58,003 bases of DNA from Firmicutes bacterium HGW-Firmicutes-21. GTDB taxonomy: Bacteria; Bacillota; Clostridia; Oscillospirales; CAG-382. The notes beneath the pieces were generated by a model that saw nothing but the letters and a program-made list of their open reading frames with translations, was not told the DNA's origin and ran no database searches. This document shows, piece by piece, positions 8,736 to 17,494 of this stretch (positions are counted from its first letter, which is position 1; every line of letters starts with the position of its first letter). Position numbers and translations under genes: made by a program. The stretch lies in the NCBI GenBank assembly GCA_002841455.1, contig PGZT01000001.1:79919-137921 (forward strand), read 5' to 3'.

Positions 8736-10172
8736 TTGGCTGAAAAAAAGCTGGTTGAGGACATAACCTCTATGGAAGAGGACTTTGCCAAATGGTACAC
8801 CGATATTGTAAAAAAGGCAGAGCTTATCGAATATACAAGCGTTAAGGGCTGTATGGTTATACGACCCTACGGCTATGCAATTTGGGAGAATATTCAGCGG
8901 ATACTCGATAAAAGATTTAAGGAAACGGGGCATGAGAATGTATGTATGCCTATGTTTATCCCCGAGAGTCTGTTGCAAAAGGAGAAGGACCATGTTAAGG
9001 GTTTTGCTCCTGAGGTTGCATGGGTAACCCGAGGAGGCGACGAGGTTCTGGAGGATAGGCTCTGTGTCCGTCCGACAAGCGAGGTTCTTTTTTGCGAGCA
9101 TTATGCGAATATAGTACATTCCTATCGTGACCTGCCCAAGCTATACAACCAATGGGTTAGCGTTGTGCGGTGGGAGAAAACCACCCGTCCCTTTCTTCGC
9201 TCAAGAGAGTTCCTTTGGCAGGAAGGACATACAATCCACGCCACCGCTGACGAAGCTATTGAAGAAACCGAAAAAATGCTTGGTGTTTATGCCGATTTCT
9301 GTGAGAAAAGCCTTGCCATGCCCGTGATAAAGGGAAAAAAGACGGAGAGCGACAAATTTGCGGGAGCCGAGGCGACCTATGCGATAGAGGCGCTTATGCA
9401 TGACGGAAAGGCGTTACAGGCAGGAACCAGTCATTATTTCGGGGATGGTTTCGCAAGAGCGTTCGACATTATGTATACCAACAAGGAAAATAAAAAGGTC
9501 TATCCCTACCAGAGCTCTTGGGGGGTTACCACCCGTCTGATAGGTGCTATTATAATGACGCACGGCGATGATAACGGGCTTGTGCTTCCGCCTGCGGTAG
9601 CTCCGATTCAAGCGGTAATAATACCAATCGCAATGCATAAAGAGGGCGTTTTGGAAAAATGCAGGGAGTTGAAAACGCTTCTTGAGGGTGAGTTCAGAGT
9701 GAAGCTGGACGACAGCGATAATTCGGCGGGTTGGAAGTTTGCCGAGTATGAGATGAAGGGTGTGCCCGTAAGGATTGAGCTTGGTCCGAAGGACATTGAG
9801 GCTGACCAATGCGTTACCGTAACCCGTCATAACCGGGAAAAAGAGCTTGTTCCTTTGTCAAATATTGTCGAATCCGTAAGGAGCAAGCTGGCGGCTGTCC
9901 AAAACGGGTTATTTGAAAAAGCGTTGAAGAACAGGGAGAAGCGTTCCTATAAATGCGGCACAACCGACGAGATTAATTCTGTCCTTGCCGAAAAGGGAGA
10001 CGGATTTATCAAGGCTATGTGGTGCGGAGACGAGAAATGCGAGGACGAGGTCAAGGAAAAAACCGGAGTTGGCTCCCGTTGCATAATCACGGAGGAAAAC
10101 CCTGTCGGCAACAGCTGTGTATGCTGCGGAAAACCCGCTAAGCACCTTGTTGTATGGGCAAAGGCGTATTAG
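8736..10172 (+). CDS. proS: Prolyl-tRNA synthetase, short (archaeal/eukaryotic-like) type
   Basis: A 478-residue class II aminoacyl-tRNA synthetase charging tRNA-Pro with proline. It lacks the editing insertion of the long bacterial form and has the extra C-terminal domain of the archaeal/eukaryotic-like form. Recognisable parts are the motif 2 region around [17 protein letters not shown], motif 3-like [21 protein letters not shown], the anticodon-binding domain (about 285-400), and a C-terminal zinc-type domain with cysteine pairs (C-G-D-E-K-C, then C-V-C-C-G). Length fits the family. The start was set at the TTG, which has GGAAGGA 10 bases upstream and gives the usual [11 protein letters not shown] beginning; a GTG 15 codons upstream has no ribosome binding site. 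It is monocistronic with its own promoter. Confidence 0.95.
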   Translation: MAEKKLVEDITSMEEDFAKWYTDIVKKAELIEYTSVKGCMVIRPYGYAIWENIQRILDKRFKETGHENVCMPMFIPESLLQKEKDHVKGFAPEVAWVTRGGDEVLEDRLCVRPTSEVLFCEHYANIVHSYRDLPKLYNQWVSVVRWEKTTRPFLRSREFLWQEGHTIHATADEAIEETEKMLGVYADFCEKSLAMPVIKGKKTESDKFAGAEATYAIEALMHDGKALQAGTSHYFGDGFARAFDIMYTNKENKKVYPYQSSWGVTTRLIGAIIMTHGDDNGLVLPPAVAPIQAVIIPIAMHKEGVLEKCRELKTLLEGEFRVKLDDSDNSAGWKFAEYEMKGVPVRIELGPKDIEADQCVTVTRHNREKELVPLSNIVESVRSKLAAVQNGLFEKALKNREKRSYKCGTTDEINSVLAEKGDGFIKAMWCGDEKCEDEVKEKTGVGSRCIITEENPVGNSCVCCGKPAKHLVVWAKAY

Positions 10173-10253
10173 ATTATAATACAATAGTGGTAAAATAACC
10201 GCAAATAGTTTCATGGAAACAAATTTTTACAAACACACAACTTAAAATAAATT

Positions 10254-10283
10254 AAAAATGTCGACCGAGTGGTCGACATTTTT
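10254..10283. terminator. Bidirectional intrinsic terminator
   Basis: A 13-bp stem (AAAAATGTCGACC at 10254-10266, GGTCGACATTTTT at 10271-10283) around a GAGT loop. The A and T tracts form the stem ends, so it works for proS and for the opposing gene at 10288. Confidence 0.85.
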
Positions 10284-10287
10284 GAAT

Positions 10288-10947
10288 TTAACTTATAATC
10301 GAGCGTTTTATTAAAGCACCGCACCGCTTTATCGAGCCGGAAACGATTTTTACCACGCTTTTGCGGTAATAGAAAAGGTCGTTTCCCCAATCGGTATTAT
10401 CGTCCGGCTTCTTCATAAGACCCTCGTGGACAAAATATTTGTCCAAAACATTTTCCAAATCGTTAATTGTATAATAGGAAGAATAATCTATACCGGTTTC
10501 AATGCCGCAATTATAAAGGACACTGTAAACAAACTCCAAGCAGGTGTAGGATTTCTCGATCAATATCTTTTTATGCAGAGGGGCTATTGCGAGAGCGAAA
10601 AAGTTATATATGTACTGATCCGAGTCGGCTCTGATTGATGCGATATATTCCTCCACCAGATGGTGTTGCTCGGCTGTAAGCGGTATCTTGCATATTTTAA
10701 CCGGTACATCATCCGGATTGTTGTAATAATAACGCAGAGCCGATTCCTCCACGAAACCCGCTACAAGCGGGTCGTTTATGCAGTAACGGGCAAAGGAATA
10801 CATTGTTCGTAGATTTTCGTCAAACGAAATGGCTACATGGCTGTATTTATTCTTGGTAACAAAACGAATAGTTCTGCCTATTCTTGTCGGTGCGGTTAAA
10901 AAAGCTACATATATATAACGGGTCTCTGTGTTTGTTTGATGAATCAT
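10288..10947 (-). CDS. Permuted NlpC/P60-like (papain-fold) protein
   Basis: A 219-residue protein resembling YiiX/YebB-type permuted papain-like hydrolases. The order of catalytic residues is permuted: a histidine in KYSHVAISFDE (about residue 36) comes first and a cysteine in SYTCLEFVYSVL (about residue 130) comes second, as in the permuted NlpC/P60 branch. The family includes amidases and peptidases acting on peptidoglycan or lipid-linked substrates; this one has no signal peptide, so it would act in the cytosol. It is a single leftward gene with an AAGGA ribosome binding site 7 bases from the ATG, sharing a terminator with proS. The family call rests on the two motifs. Confidence 0.65.
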   Translation of the reverse strand: MIHQTNTETRYIYVAFLTAPTRIGRTIRFVTKNKYSHVAISFDENLRTMYSFARYCINDPLVAGFVEESALRYYYNNPDDVPVKICKIPLTAEQHHLVEEYIASIRADSDQYIYNFFALAIAPLHKKILIEKSYTCLEFVYSVLYNCGIETGIDYSSYYTINDLENVLDKYFVHEGLMKKPDDNTDWGNDLFYYRKSVVKIVSGSIKRCGALIKRSIIS

Positions 10948-11052
10948 AACTAATCCTTTTTTAAGATGCGAGATAATTATATACTATTATATCACTTTAT
11001 TTTAGAGAAAACAATACGGAAATAAAATTAAAAGTTTTGTTTTAATTAAATC

Positions 11053-11081
11053 TTGACTATACTGCCAAAAAAGGTTAAAAT
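11053..11081 (+). promoter_or_regulatory. Promoter of the RNB-fold gene
   Basis: TTGACT (11053-11058), a 17-bp spacer and TAAAAT (11076-11081). The predicted transcript would start near 11088, almost at the ribosome binding site AGAGGA (11089-11094), leaving a very short leader. Confidence 0.65.
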
Positions 11082-11095
11082 AACCATAAGAGGAA

Positions 11096-12592
11096 GTGGT
11101 AACAATAGATATAATAAACCGACTTATTGAGAGCGGCGGTATCAGAACCGAATTCTCCTGCGAGGCTGCAGAGCAGGCAAGGATAGCTGCGAATATGCGG
11201 ATAACCGCACACAGCCGTTCAAGGCTTGACCTTAGAGGTAAGACCGTGTTTACCTTTAACAGTATGCCCATAGAAAGCACGGCTTTTAGCGGCTCTTCAA
11301 TCCAAAAAACAGATTGCGCCTACTCGCTTGACAGAAAAAGAGGCATGTTCAGGCTCGGATTGCATATCGCCGATACAAGCGAGTATGTAAGCGAGAGCTC
11401 TCCCCTTGATATTGAGGCAAAGACACGGGGTGTGAGCATAAACATTCCGGGCAGAAGCATACCTATGCTGCACGAGGGCTTGAGTAAAGGAGCCTGCTTT
11501 TTTAAGGAAGGCGAGGATAAGCTTGCCGTTTCTATATTTTTAGATATTGATGAAAAAGGAAGCTTATTAGACATAAGCTTTGAGGAGAGCGTTATAAGAA
11601 CGGCACGAAACTGCATTTTCAGCGAGATTGACACTCTTTACACAAGCACCGATTCATCCTCCGTACTGCCGCTTCGGGAGAAGTATGCCGTACTGCTCCC
11701 CAATATGAACGATATGTACGAGCTTGGCGGAATTCTCTATTCATCAAGAATGGCAAGCGAAAACACAGAGTATATCGAGCTGAAACGGCATTATTCCTTT
11801 GATACAAGCGGAGAAATTACATCCTGTGAGCTTAAGACCGATTACGACTCTAAGCTCTTGGTGCGTGAATTTTTAATTTTTACGGGCAGGGTTCTTGCAA
11901 AATATATGCAGAGGAACTCGGTGCCTTGTATCTACGCAAATCAACCCGTATTAAGCAAAGAGCATTTGTCTATAATGGCAGATATATTAAATTTAAGCGT
12001 CACAGACGAAATATCTGATGTTGAGAAACAAAAATTGATATTCGACACAGCAAAACTTACTCCCGGAACCGATATTATAAACATTCTTGCGTCTCGGGAA
12101 TTGCCGACGATGGATTATTCGGTTCTGCCGCAGCCGCATTCGCTTTTTATGGAGCCTTTAGTCAGGTTTTCAAGCCCAACGAGCAGATATTCAGACCTTG
12201 CGGTACAAAGAGTTATAAAAGAGTTTATGAAAGCAAGAGGAAACACGAACGCCCTTAATCTTACAAGGCTGAAAAAGAATGTTTCCGAAGCGGCGCAGAT
12301 AACAAGAGATGCGGAAGCAAAAGCGGCAAAATTACATTGCGAGGTATCGGATTTATTATCGTTGCGGATAATGCAGAAAAGACCGACAGACGGCTATCCG
12401 GCATATATAACCTCGCTTAACAACGGTGAAATGAGCATATTGCTCGAAAACGGAATAAAGGGCAGGATATATCCCAAGAGTGAATGCAAAAAAGAGCTAT
12501 ACTCGGTCGGTGAAAGAATAGAGGTGGAGCCGTTTGACCTCTCGGGAGGTACCGAGAACGCCCTGTTCTCGATAAAAGCAATAAAGGGTTGA
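11096..12592 (+). CDS. RNB-domain (RNase II/R-like) protein with degenerate active site
   Basis: A 498-residue protein with the RNase II/R catalytic-domain fold and a C-terminal S1-like OB domain (about 430-495) but no N-terminal cold-shock domains. Family signatures are RSRLDLRGKTVFTF, LGLHIADTSEYVSESSPLD, GVSINIPGRSIPMLHEGLS and FSSPTSRYSDLAVQRVI. The catalytic core is eroded: where active enzymes have TID and then D-x-D-D before A-x-S-L, this protein has TFN and K-T-D-C, so about three of four metal-binding acids are missing. SPIRRY is SPTSRY and the DLxVHR histidine is Gln. It probably binds RNA without 3'-5' exonuclease activity. The only canonical start, GTG, sits one base after the AGAGGA box; an AUA codon 9 bases further on has better spacing, so the true start is uncertain. 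Confidence 0.8.
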   Translation: MVTIDIINRLIESGGIRTEFSCEAAEQARIAANMRITAHSRSRLDLRGKTVFTFNSMPIESTAFSGSSIQKTDCAYSLDRKRGMFRLGLHIADTSEYVSESSPLDIEAKTRGVSINIPGRSIPMLHEGLSKGACFFKEGEDKLAVSIFLDIDEKGSLLDISFEESVIRTARNCIFSEIDTLYTSTDSSSVLPLREKYAVLLPNMNDMYELGGILYSSRMASENTEYIELKRHYSFDTSGEITSCELKTDYDSKLLVREFLIFTGRVLAKYMQRNSVPCIYANQPVLSKEHLSIMADILNLSVTDEISDVEKQKLIFDTAKLTPGTDIINILASRELPTMDYSVLPQPHSLFMEPLVRFSSPTSRYSDLAVQRVIKEFMKARGNTNALNLTRLKKNVSEAAQITRDAEAKAAKLHCEVSDLLSLRIMQKRPTDGYPAYITSLNNGEMSILLENGIKGRIYPKSECKKELYSVGERIEVEPFDLSGGTENALFSIKAIKG

Positions 12593-12594
12593 TA

Positions 12595-12612
12595 ATGTTT
12601 CACATGAAACAT
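12595..12612. repeat. parS-like palindrome, copy 1
   Basis: ATGTTTCACATGAAACAT. The inner 16-mer differs from the bacterial ParB-binding consensus TGTTTCACGTGAAACA at one central base (G to A). It starts 2 bases after the RNB-gene stop codon. Confidence 0.6.
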
Positions 12613-12632
12613 TATACTCGGATTTATCTAAA

Positions 12633-12650
12633 ATGTTTCACATGAAACAT
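12633..12650. repeat. parS-like palindrome, copy 2
   Basis: Identical 18-mer in the same orientation, 38 bp from copy 1 (start to start). The 20 bases between the copies are unrelated, so this is not a longer duplication. Confidence 0.6.
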
Positions 12651-12675
12651 AAGTCGCAAAATAAAGGTGGTCAAA

Positions 12676-14097
12676 TTGAAAAAAACAAGAACAACAGTTC
12701 TGTTGGCGTGCCTGGTTTTTATAAGCTTGGTGTTTACCGCTTGTGAAAACGTTTTCATGCCCCAGGAAAGCAATACAATCTCGGTAGAAAACAAGGAACG
12801 GGAACAGGTTGAGCATTTACCGGAAAAGCAGGAGTACAGCGGAACCGATTTTGTAGTTGCGGTAATTGATGAAAAAAAAGCTCTGTTTTCCACTGATGAG
12901 GTCGGCGAGAGTATTATAAAATCGGCTGTAGAACAGAGAAACAAGCTTGTAACAGATAAATACGGGATAGTACTTGAAATAAAGTATGTAAGAGCAAATG
13001 ATGTTTTAACAAAAATGAAGGCTGCGCAAGCGGCGGGGACACAATATGCCGATCTGCTGTGCTTCCCCGGGGATACCCTTGTTTCCCTTGCCGATAACAA
13101 CCTGTTGTTTAACCTTATCTCCTCGGAGGATTTCAAAATTACAGCAAAATACATTGATACGAATAACGCAAAGAGCGTTGCGGTAAACAATTCCTTATAT
13201 ATGCTTTATGAGAGCGCAACCCAATATTACGATGATGCATGGGTGGTTTTTTACGATAAGGGCTTGATTTCGGAAGCGAATCTGACCGATCCTGCGGCGC
13301 TTGTTGCAAACGGACAGTGGACATGGGGCAAATTCGCCGAATATGCGGAGACTGTTTCGTATAAGGTGATGAACAAGGGCTCGCCTGATTTAAAAACCGA
13401 CATTTTCGGGTACTCGTCCTATAACAACGATACAGAGCTGCCGCTTATTATGTGGGAGAGCTGCGGAACACCTATGTTCGGCAACACATATTTAAAGAAG
13501 GTATCTCTGGATGTCAGCCTCACTAAATTAAACGATTCGGTAGCTTTTTTCAAGGAGATATATACAAGCAAGAGCCGTTATCCTCTCGATAAAAGCAACG
13601 CTTTAGATGCGTTTAGCGACGGAAGGCTTGCGTTTTTGATGTATAAGCTCGAATATGCAGCGGCACTTGAGAGTTCCGACAGGGAGTGGGGGCTGCTGCC
13701 GTTACCGAAGTATAACGAGGAACAGAAGAGCTACTATTCCTTTGTGGATGCAAAGGCATATGCCCTTGCTATACCGTCCAATGTATCTGATCCTCAAAAG
13801 AGTGTCATTCTATTAAACGCATTCTGCGCCGCTTCCGGAGAAGCTGTTAAGGAAGCGGTAAAAACAAAGTATGTTAATCTGTTCTTCCAAAACAACACCT
13901 CTACGGTTATGCTTGGCACTATAATAGACACTGTATACCTTGATATGGCGGCATTATACGGCAGTAAAATGGAAAAGGTGTCGCAAATATCAATTGATAT
14001 TGTGGTTAATGCGATAACGAAGAACGCACCTATCAATAAAACAATAACCGATCTTACCCCCGGCTTTGATAAATTCTCGGAAGAAAAGTTCACTTAG
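12676..14097 (+). CDS. Extracellular solute-binding lipoprotein (family 1)
   Basis: A 473-residue lipoprotein: signal peptide and lipobox (LVFTAC, Cys about residue 23), then a type 1 periplasmic-binding fold of the kind used for sugars and oligosaccharides in Gram-positive ABC importers. Family-like features are YADLLCFPGDTLVSLADNNLL, NGQWTWGKFAEYAE, the DAFSDGRLAFLMYK region and EWGLLPLPKYNEEQ. No permease or ATPase gene is adjacent, so it is an orphan binding protein or works with a transporter elsewhere. The start was chosen at TTG, with AAAGGTGG 5 bases upstream; a GTG three codons earlier overlaps that box. The two parS-like palindromes lie directly upstream. Confidence 0.82.
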   Translation: MKKTRTTVLLACLVFISLVFTACENVFMPQESNTISVENKEREQVEHLPEKQEYSGTDFVVAVIDEKKALFSTDEVGESIIKSAVEQRNKLVTDKYGIVLEIKYVRANDVLTKMKAAQAAGTQYADLLCFPGDTLVSLADNNLLFNLISSEDFKITAKYIDTNNAKSVAVNNSLYMLYESATQYYDDAWVVFYDKGLISEANLTDPAALVANGQWTWGKFAEYAETVSYKVMNKGSPDLKTDIFGYSSYNNDTELPLIMWESCGTPMFGNTYLKKVSLDVSLTKLNDSVAFFKEIYTSKSRYPLDKSNALDAFSDGRLAFLMYKLEYAAALESSDREWGLLPLPKYNEEQKSYYSFVDAKAYALAIPSNVSDPQKSVILLNAFCAASGEAVKEAVKTKYVNLFFQNNTSTVMLGTIIDTVYLDMAALYGSKMEKVSQISIDIVVNAITKNAPINKTITDLTPGFDKFSEEKFT

Positions 14098-14111
14098 TAA
14101 ATAGTGGGTTA

Positions 14112-14136
14112 AAAAGCAAAGAAAAAGCTTGCTTTT
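14112..14136 (+). terminator. Weak hairpin after the binding protein
   Basis: An 8-bp stem AAAAGCAA / TTGCTTTT with a 9-base loop, 14 bases past the stop codon. It is A/T-rich and its right arm overlaps the pgk -35 box, so termination here is uncertain. Confidence 0.4.
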
Positions 14137-14157
14137 GGCTCGGGTTTGTGCTACAAT
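14129..14157 (+). promoter_or_regulatory. Promoter of pgk-tpiA
   Basis: TTGCTT (14129-14134), a 17-bp spacer and TACAAT (14152-14157), with a TG extended -10 at 14149-14150. Confidence 0.65.
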
Positions 14158-14205
14158 TGATTGGTTTAATATGGAATACAAATATATTACTGAGGTGAAA
14201 AATTA

Positions 14206-15390
14206 ATGCACGACAAAAAAACTATCGAGGACATTAATGTATCGGGGAAGAAGGTTCTTGTCAGATGCGATTTCAATGTTCCGTTAGAGGACGGAAGAAT
14301 TACCGATGACAACAGAATAGTCGGAGCGCTTCCTACAATCAAATATCTATTGGGGCAGAAGGCAAAAATAATACTTTGCTCTCATATGGGCAGGCCGAAG
14401 GGCGAGTTTAATATGAAGTATACGCTTGCTCCTGTCGCAAAAAGACTGTCCGAGCTGTTAAATACCACTGTTACACTTGCCGCTGATGTTATCGGTGATG
14501 ACGCAGTCGCAAAGGCTACGGCATTAAAGGAGGGCGAAATACTCCTGCTTGAGAATGTTAGATTCCATAAGGAAGAAGAAAAGAACGATGCGGAATTCTC
14601 GAAAAAGCTGGCGTCGCTTGCAGAGATATATGTAAACGATGCATTCGGAACAGCACACAGAGCGCACGCATCCACAGCCGGAGTTGCCGATTATATGCCC
14701 GCAGTGTGCGGTTACCTGATTCAAAAGGAAATAGATATAATGGGCAAAGCGTTGTCGGAACCTAAGCGTCCTTTTGTTGCAATATTGGGCGGCGCAAAGG
14801 TGTCGGACAAAATCGGCGTAATAAACAACCTGATTGAAAAGGTGGACTCGCTTATAATAGGCGGCGCAATGGCATACACCTTCGATAAGGCACTGGGCGG
14901 CAAGATAGGAAAGTCGCTCTGCGAGATAGACAAGCTCGACATGGCAAAGGAATTATTGGAAAAGGCTGAAAATAAGGGCGTTAAGTTCCTTCTGCCGGTT
15001 GATACGATATGTGCAAAGGAGTTCGCTAACGATACCGAGCAGGCTGTTTTCCCGACACAGCAGATACCCGAGGAGTGGATGGGACTGGATATAGGACCCG
15101 AAACCATAAAATTGTTCTCAGAGGAGCTTAAAAACGCAGGAACCGTGGTATGGAACGGACCGATGGGCGTGTTTGAGTTCGATAATTTTGCCAAGGGTAC
15201 AAAAGCTGTTGCCGAAGCGGTTGCGGCAAGCGGTGCAATATCCATAATAGGCGGAGGCGACAGCGCCGCAGCGGTAGAGAAGTTCGGGCTTGCCGACAAA
15301 ATAACACATATTTCGACAGGCGGCGGAGCATCGCTCGAGTTCCTTGAGGGGCTTGTGCTCCCCGGTATAGCCTGCTTAAACGATAAATAA
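14206..15390 (+). CDS. pgk: Phosphoglycerate kinase
   Basis: A 394-residue glycolytic enzyme that transfers the acyl phosphate of 1,3-bisphosphoglycerate to ADP. Family landmarks are [13 protein letters not shown] at the N-terminus, [27 protein letters not shown], the [13 protein letters not shown] substrate-binding loop, the [15 protein letters not shown] hinge region, and the C-terminal nucleotide-binding [13 protein letters not shown] and [13 protein letters not shown]. Length is normal. The GAGGTG ribosome binding site lies about 8 bases from the ATG. It forms an operon with tpiA 28 bases downstream; gapA is not in the window. Confidence 0.98.
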   Translation: MHDKKTIEDINVSGKKVLVRCDFNVPLEDGRITDDNRIVGALPTIKYLLGQKAKIILCSHMGRPKGEFNMKYTLAPVAKRLSELLNTTVTLAADVIGDDAVAKATALKEGEILLLENVRFHKEEEKNDAEFSKKLASLAEIYVNDAFGTAHRAHASTAGVADYMPAVCGYLIQKEIDIMGKALSEPKRPFVAILGGAKVSDKIGVINNLIEKVDSLIIGGAMAYTFDKALGGKIGKSLCEIDKLDMAKELLEKAENKGVKFLLPVDTICAKEFANDTEQAVFPTQQIPEEWMGLDIGPETIKLFSEELKNAGTVVWNGPMGVFEFDNFAKGTKAVAEAVAASGAISIIGGGDSAAAVEKFGLADKITHISTGGGASLEFLEGLVLPGIACLNDK

Positions 15391-15418
15391 CTCAAAACAA
15401 AGGAAAGGTCATAATTAA

Positions 15419-16192
15419 ATGAATAAATCGACAAGAAGAACCGTAATAGCGGGAAACTGGAAGATGAACAAGACACCCGCAGAGGCAAAGCAGCTGATAG
15501 AGGAGATAAAAGCATCCATTTCAGGCATGAATACCGACGGATGTGAGATAGTTGCGTGTGTTCCGTATATTGATATTGATATAGCGGTTAAAACCGCAGC
15601 CGGAAGCGCCGTAAAAATAGGAGCGGAGAACTGCCACTGGGCAAAAAACGGTGCGTTTACAGGCGAAATCAGCGCAGATATGTTAGTAGCCTGCGGTGTT
15701 GAATATGTTATTATCGGACACAGCGAGAGAAGACAGTATTTCGGCGAGACCGATATTACTGTCAACCAAAGAGTAAAAGCGGCTCTTGAAGCAGGGCTTA
15801 AGGTTATACTCTGCGTCGGAGAATTGCTCGAGCAAAGAGAACAGGGAATCACCGACGAAACGGTGTCCTTACAGACCAAAATCGCTCTCTTGGGTATCAC
15901 CGAGGAGCAAATGGCGGATATTATAATCGCTTACGAGCCTGTTTGGGCTATCGGAACCGGAAAAACCGCAACCAGCGAGCAGGCTGACGAGGTTTGCGGT
16001 GTTATCAGGAAGGTAATCGCCTCCCTTTATTCGGACAAGTGTGCAGAGGCAACGACAATCCAGTACGGCGGCTCCATGAACGCAAAGAACGCAAAAGAGC
16101 TGTTGGGAATGGTTAATGTAGACGGCGGACTTATAGGCGGCGCATCTCTAAAAGCAGAGGACTTTTTCTCAATTATAAGCGCAGCGCAATAA
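15419..16192 (+). CDS. tpiA: Triosephosphate isomerase
   Basis: A 257-residue TIM-barrel enzyme interconverting dihydroxyacetone phosphate and glyceraldehyde 3-phosphate. The N-terminal AGNWKMN with the substrate-binding Asn/Lys, VIIGHSERRQYF with the catalytic His, AYEPVWAIGTGKTAT with the catalytic Glu and flexible loop 6, and the phosphate-binding YGGSMN and GLIGGASL are all intact. It is the second gene of the pgk operon, with AGGAAAGG about 10 bases before the ATG, and is followed by a strong terminator. Confidence 0.98.
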   Translation: MNKSTRRTVIAGNWKMNKTPAEAKQLIEEIKASISGMNTDGCEIVACVPYIDIDIAVKTAAGSAVKIGAENCHWAKNGAFTGEISADMLVACGVEYVIIGHSERRQYFGETDITVNQRVKAALEAGLKVILCVGELLEQREQGITDETVSLQTKIALLGITEEQMADIIIAYEPVWAIGTGKTATSEQADEVCGVIRKVIASLYSDKCAEATTIQYGGSMNAKNAKELLGMVNVDGGLIGGASLKAEDFFSIISAAQ

Positions 16193-16227
16193 TTGTTTTA
16201 TCAGGTATTTTGAGCTAATAAGACCTT

Positions 16228-16264
16228 GGGACGAGCATAACCTGCTCGTCCCTGTGTTTTTTTT
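16228..16264 (+). terminator. Intrinsic terminator after tpiA
   Basis: Stem GGGACGAGC / GCTCGTCCC (16228-16236 and 16244-16252), a 7-base loop and a run of eight T (16257-16264). Confidence 0.93.
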
Positions 16265-16295
16265 ATATAAAATGTATTATATAGCGCAAACGCTC

Positions 16296-16517
16296 CTACA
16301 CTCTCCAACGCCTGCCGCAGTTTTGGCAGATCGCCTCTGTGTGCGTTTTCGATTTTGTTTTACTGTTTGTCAATAAGGGTATGATTAAAATCAAACCCAG
16401 GGTCAGGCAGGCGAGTATAATCCAAAAAAACCAGCCCAAGCAACCCCTGTGCGTGGTTTTTACTTTTGTAACCGCTTGCACAAAAATCCTGTCGCTACCG
16501 CATTTGGGACAAATCAT
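16296..16517 (-). CDS. Small zinc-ribbon membrane protein
   Basis: A 73-residue protein with two CxxC knuckles (C-P-K-C near residue 3 and C-Q-N-C near residue 63) flanking one hydrophobic stretch of about 25 residues (WFFWIILACLTLGLILIIPLL). This knuckle-helix-knuckle layout recalls LITAF-like domains, in which the two halves form one zinc site and the hydrophobic part inserts into the membrane face; whether it is homologous cannot be told. The start is the ATG 7 bases after GGAG; the GTG just before it is an alternative. It is the last gene of the tmcAL-dagK transcript. Confidence 0.7.
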   Translation of the reverse strand: MICPKCGSDRIFVQAVTKVKTTHRGCLGWFFWIILACLTLGLILIIPLLTNSKTKSKTHTEAICQNCGRRWRV

Positions 16518-16544
16518 CACAATGCTCCTCTCTTTTATATCATT

Positions 16545-17483
16545 TTATTCCGGCAGAATCAAATTGACCTCATTCGGGAGTATTGATATAGTCGGGTTAG
16601 TCATGGGGACTATCTCTCCGTCAAGGTTGATGTCGATTTTTTTGTCAGATATGATTTTCAGCTCCCTGCAATGCAGATGGGTGCAGTATTTCTTCATTTT
16701 ATCGAGATGCTCTCCCCTCTTGAACGAGCCGACCAAAGAGGCAAAAACAAAGCGGGAAACCGGTTTTATCCGTATAAAATCCATAAGACCGTCCCTTATG
16801 TCGCTAATCGGGGACGCCTTAAAGCCGCCGCCGTAATAACTGCCGTTTGCGCATATGGCGAATAGATACTCGTTGTTCCTGTCCGTTACCTCAACTCCGT
16901 CACAAATCAGAGTAAATTTATAACGCATTTTCGATAAAAGACACTGTAAAATAGATAAATTATACGCCGCACTTCCGTTCACGAGCGGCAGGCGTTTAAA
17001 CCTACTCATCCCCTTGCCGACAGCGGCGTCAAAGCCTGCCGAGACAATATTTATGCTTACCCGTTCGCTATTATCTGTATTATCCTTAACCGATATTATG
17101 TCGCAGCTCTCTATTCGCCCTTTAACCATTTCGGTTAAGGAACGGAACTTCTCGATGGATATTTTGACAAAATACTTGACAAAATCGTTTCCCGAGCCGA
17201 TGGGAACGACTCCAACGGCACAGTTCCTGTTCTTGGAACGGTAAACACCGTCGATAACCTCACATAGCGTGCCGTCCCCTCCGCAGGAATATATGCGCAG
17301 AAAACAATCATCTTTAATTTTGTTCAGCCTGTCCATAACGATATGCGTTGCGTTACCGACACTTGTCGTAACGGCAACCTCGTATGGGTCGACAAGCAGC
17401 AGCCTGTCAATGGCCTTTTTTATAATACCGGAGCGGTCCTTTTTCCCCGCCACCGGATTAATTATAAATAAATGCTCCTGCAT
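16545..17483 (-). CDS. Diacylglycerol kinase-family lipid kinase (DagK/YegS/BmrU type)
   Basis: A 312-residue soluble lipid kinase. The N-terminal catalytic domain opens with FIINPVAGKKDR, has the nucleotide-binding GGDGT at residues 68-72 and the GSGNDFVKYF motif, and the C-terminal beta-sandwich domain contains the SYYGGGFKASPISDIRDGLMD signature with metal/lipid-binding residues. Bacterial members phosphorylate diacylglycerol for phosphatidate recycling, or related lipids; the exact substrate is not evident. It starts 11 bases after the tmcAL stop, with AAGGAG 7 bases before the ATG, and so is co-transcribed with it. Confidence 0.92.
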   Translation of the reverse strand: MQEHLFIINPVAGKKDRSGIIKKAIDRLLLVDPYEVAVTTSVGNATHIVMDRLNKIKDDCFLRIYSCGGDGTLCEVIDGVYRSKNRNCAVGVVPIGSGNDFVKYFVKISIEKFRSLTEMVKGRIESCDIISVKDNTDNSERVSINIVSAGFDAAVGKGMSRFKRLPLVNGSAAYNLSILQCLLSKMRYKFTLICDGVEVTDRNNEYLFAICANGSYYGGGFKASPISDIRDGLMDFIRIKPVSRFVFASLVGSFKRGEHLDKMKKYCTHLHCRELKIISDKKIDINLDGEIVPMTNPTISILPNEVNLILPE

Positions 17484-17494
17484 ATTTGTCTCCT

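Noticed and set aside
10205-10219. GTTTCATGGAAAC palindrome near the proS end, considered as a third parS-like site
   Set aside because: Spacing between half-sites is one base shorter and the core does not match the parS consensus.
12394-12612. Short reading frames starting MFHVKH on the minus strand (12394-12612 and 12624-12650 region)
   Set aside because: They arise from reading through the parS-like palindromes and lie antisense to real genes.
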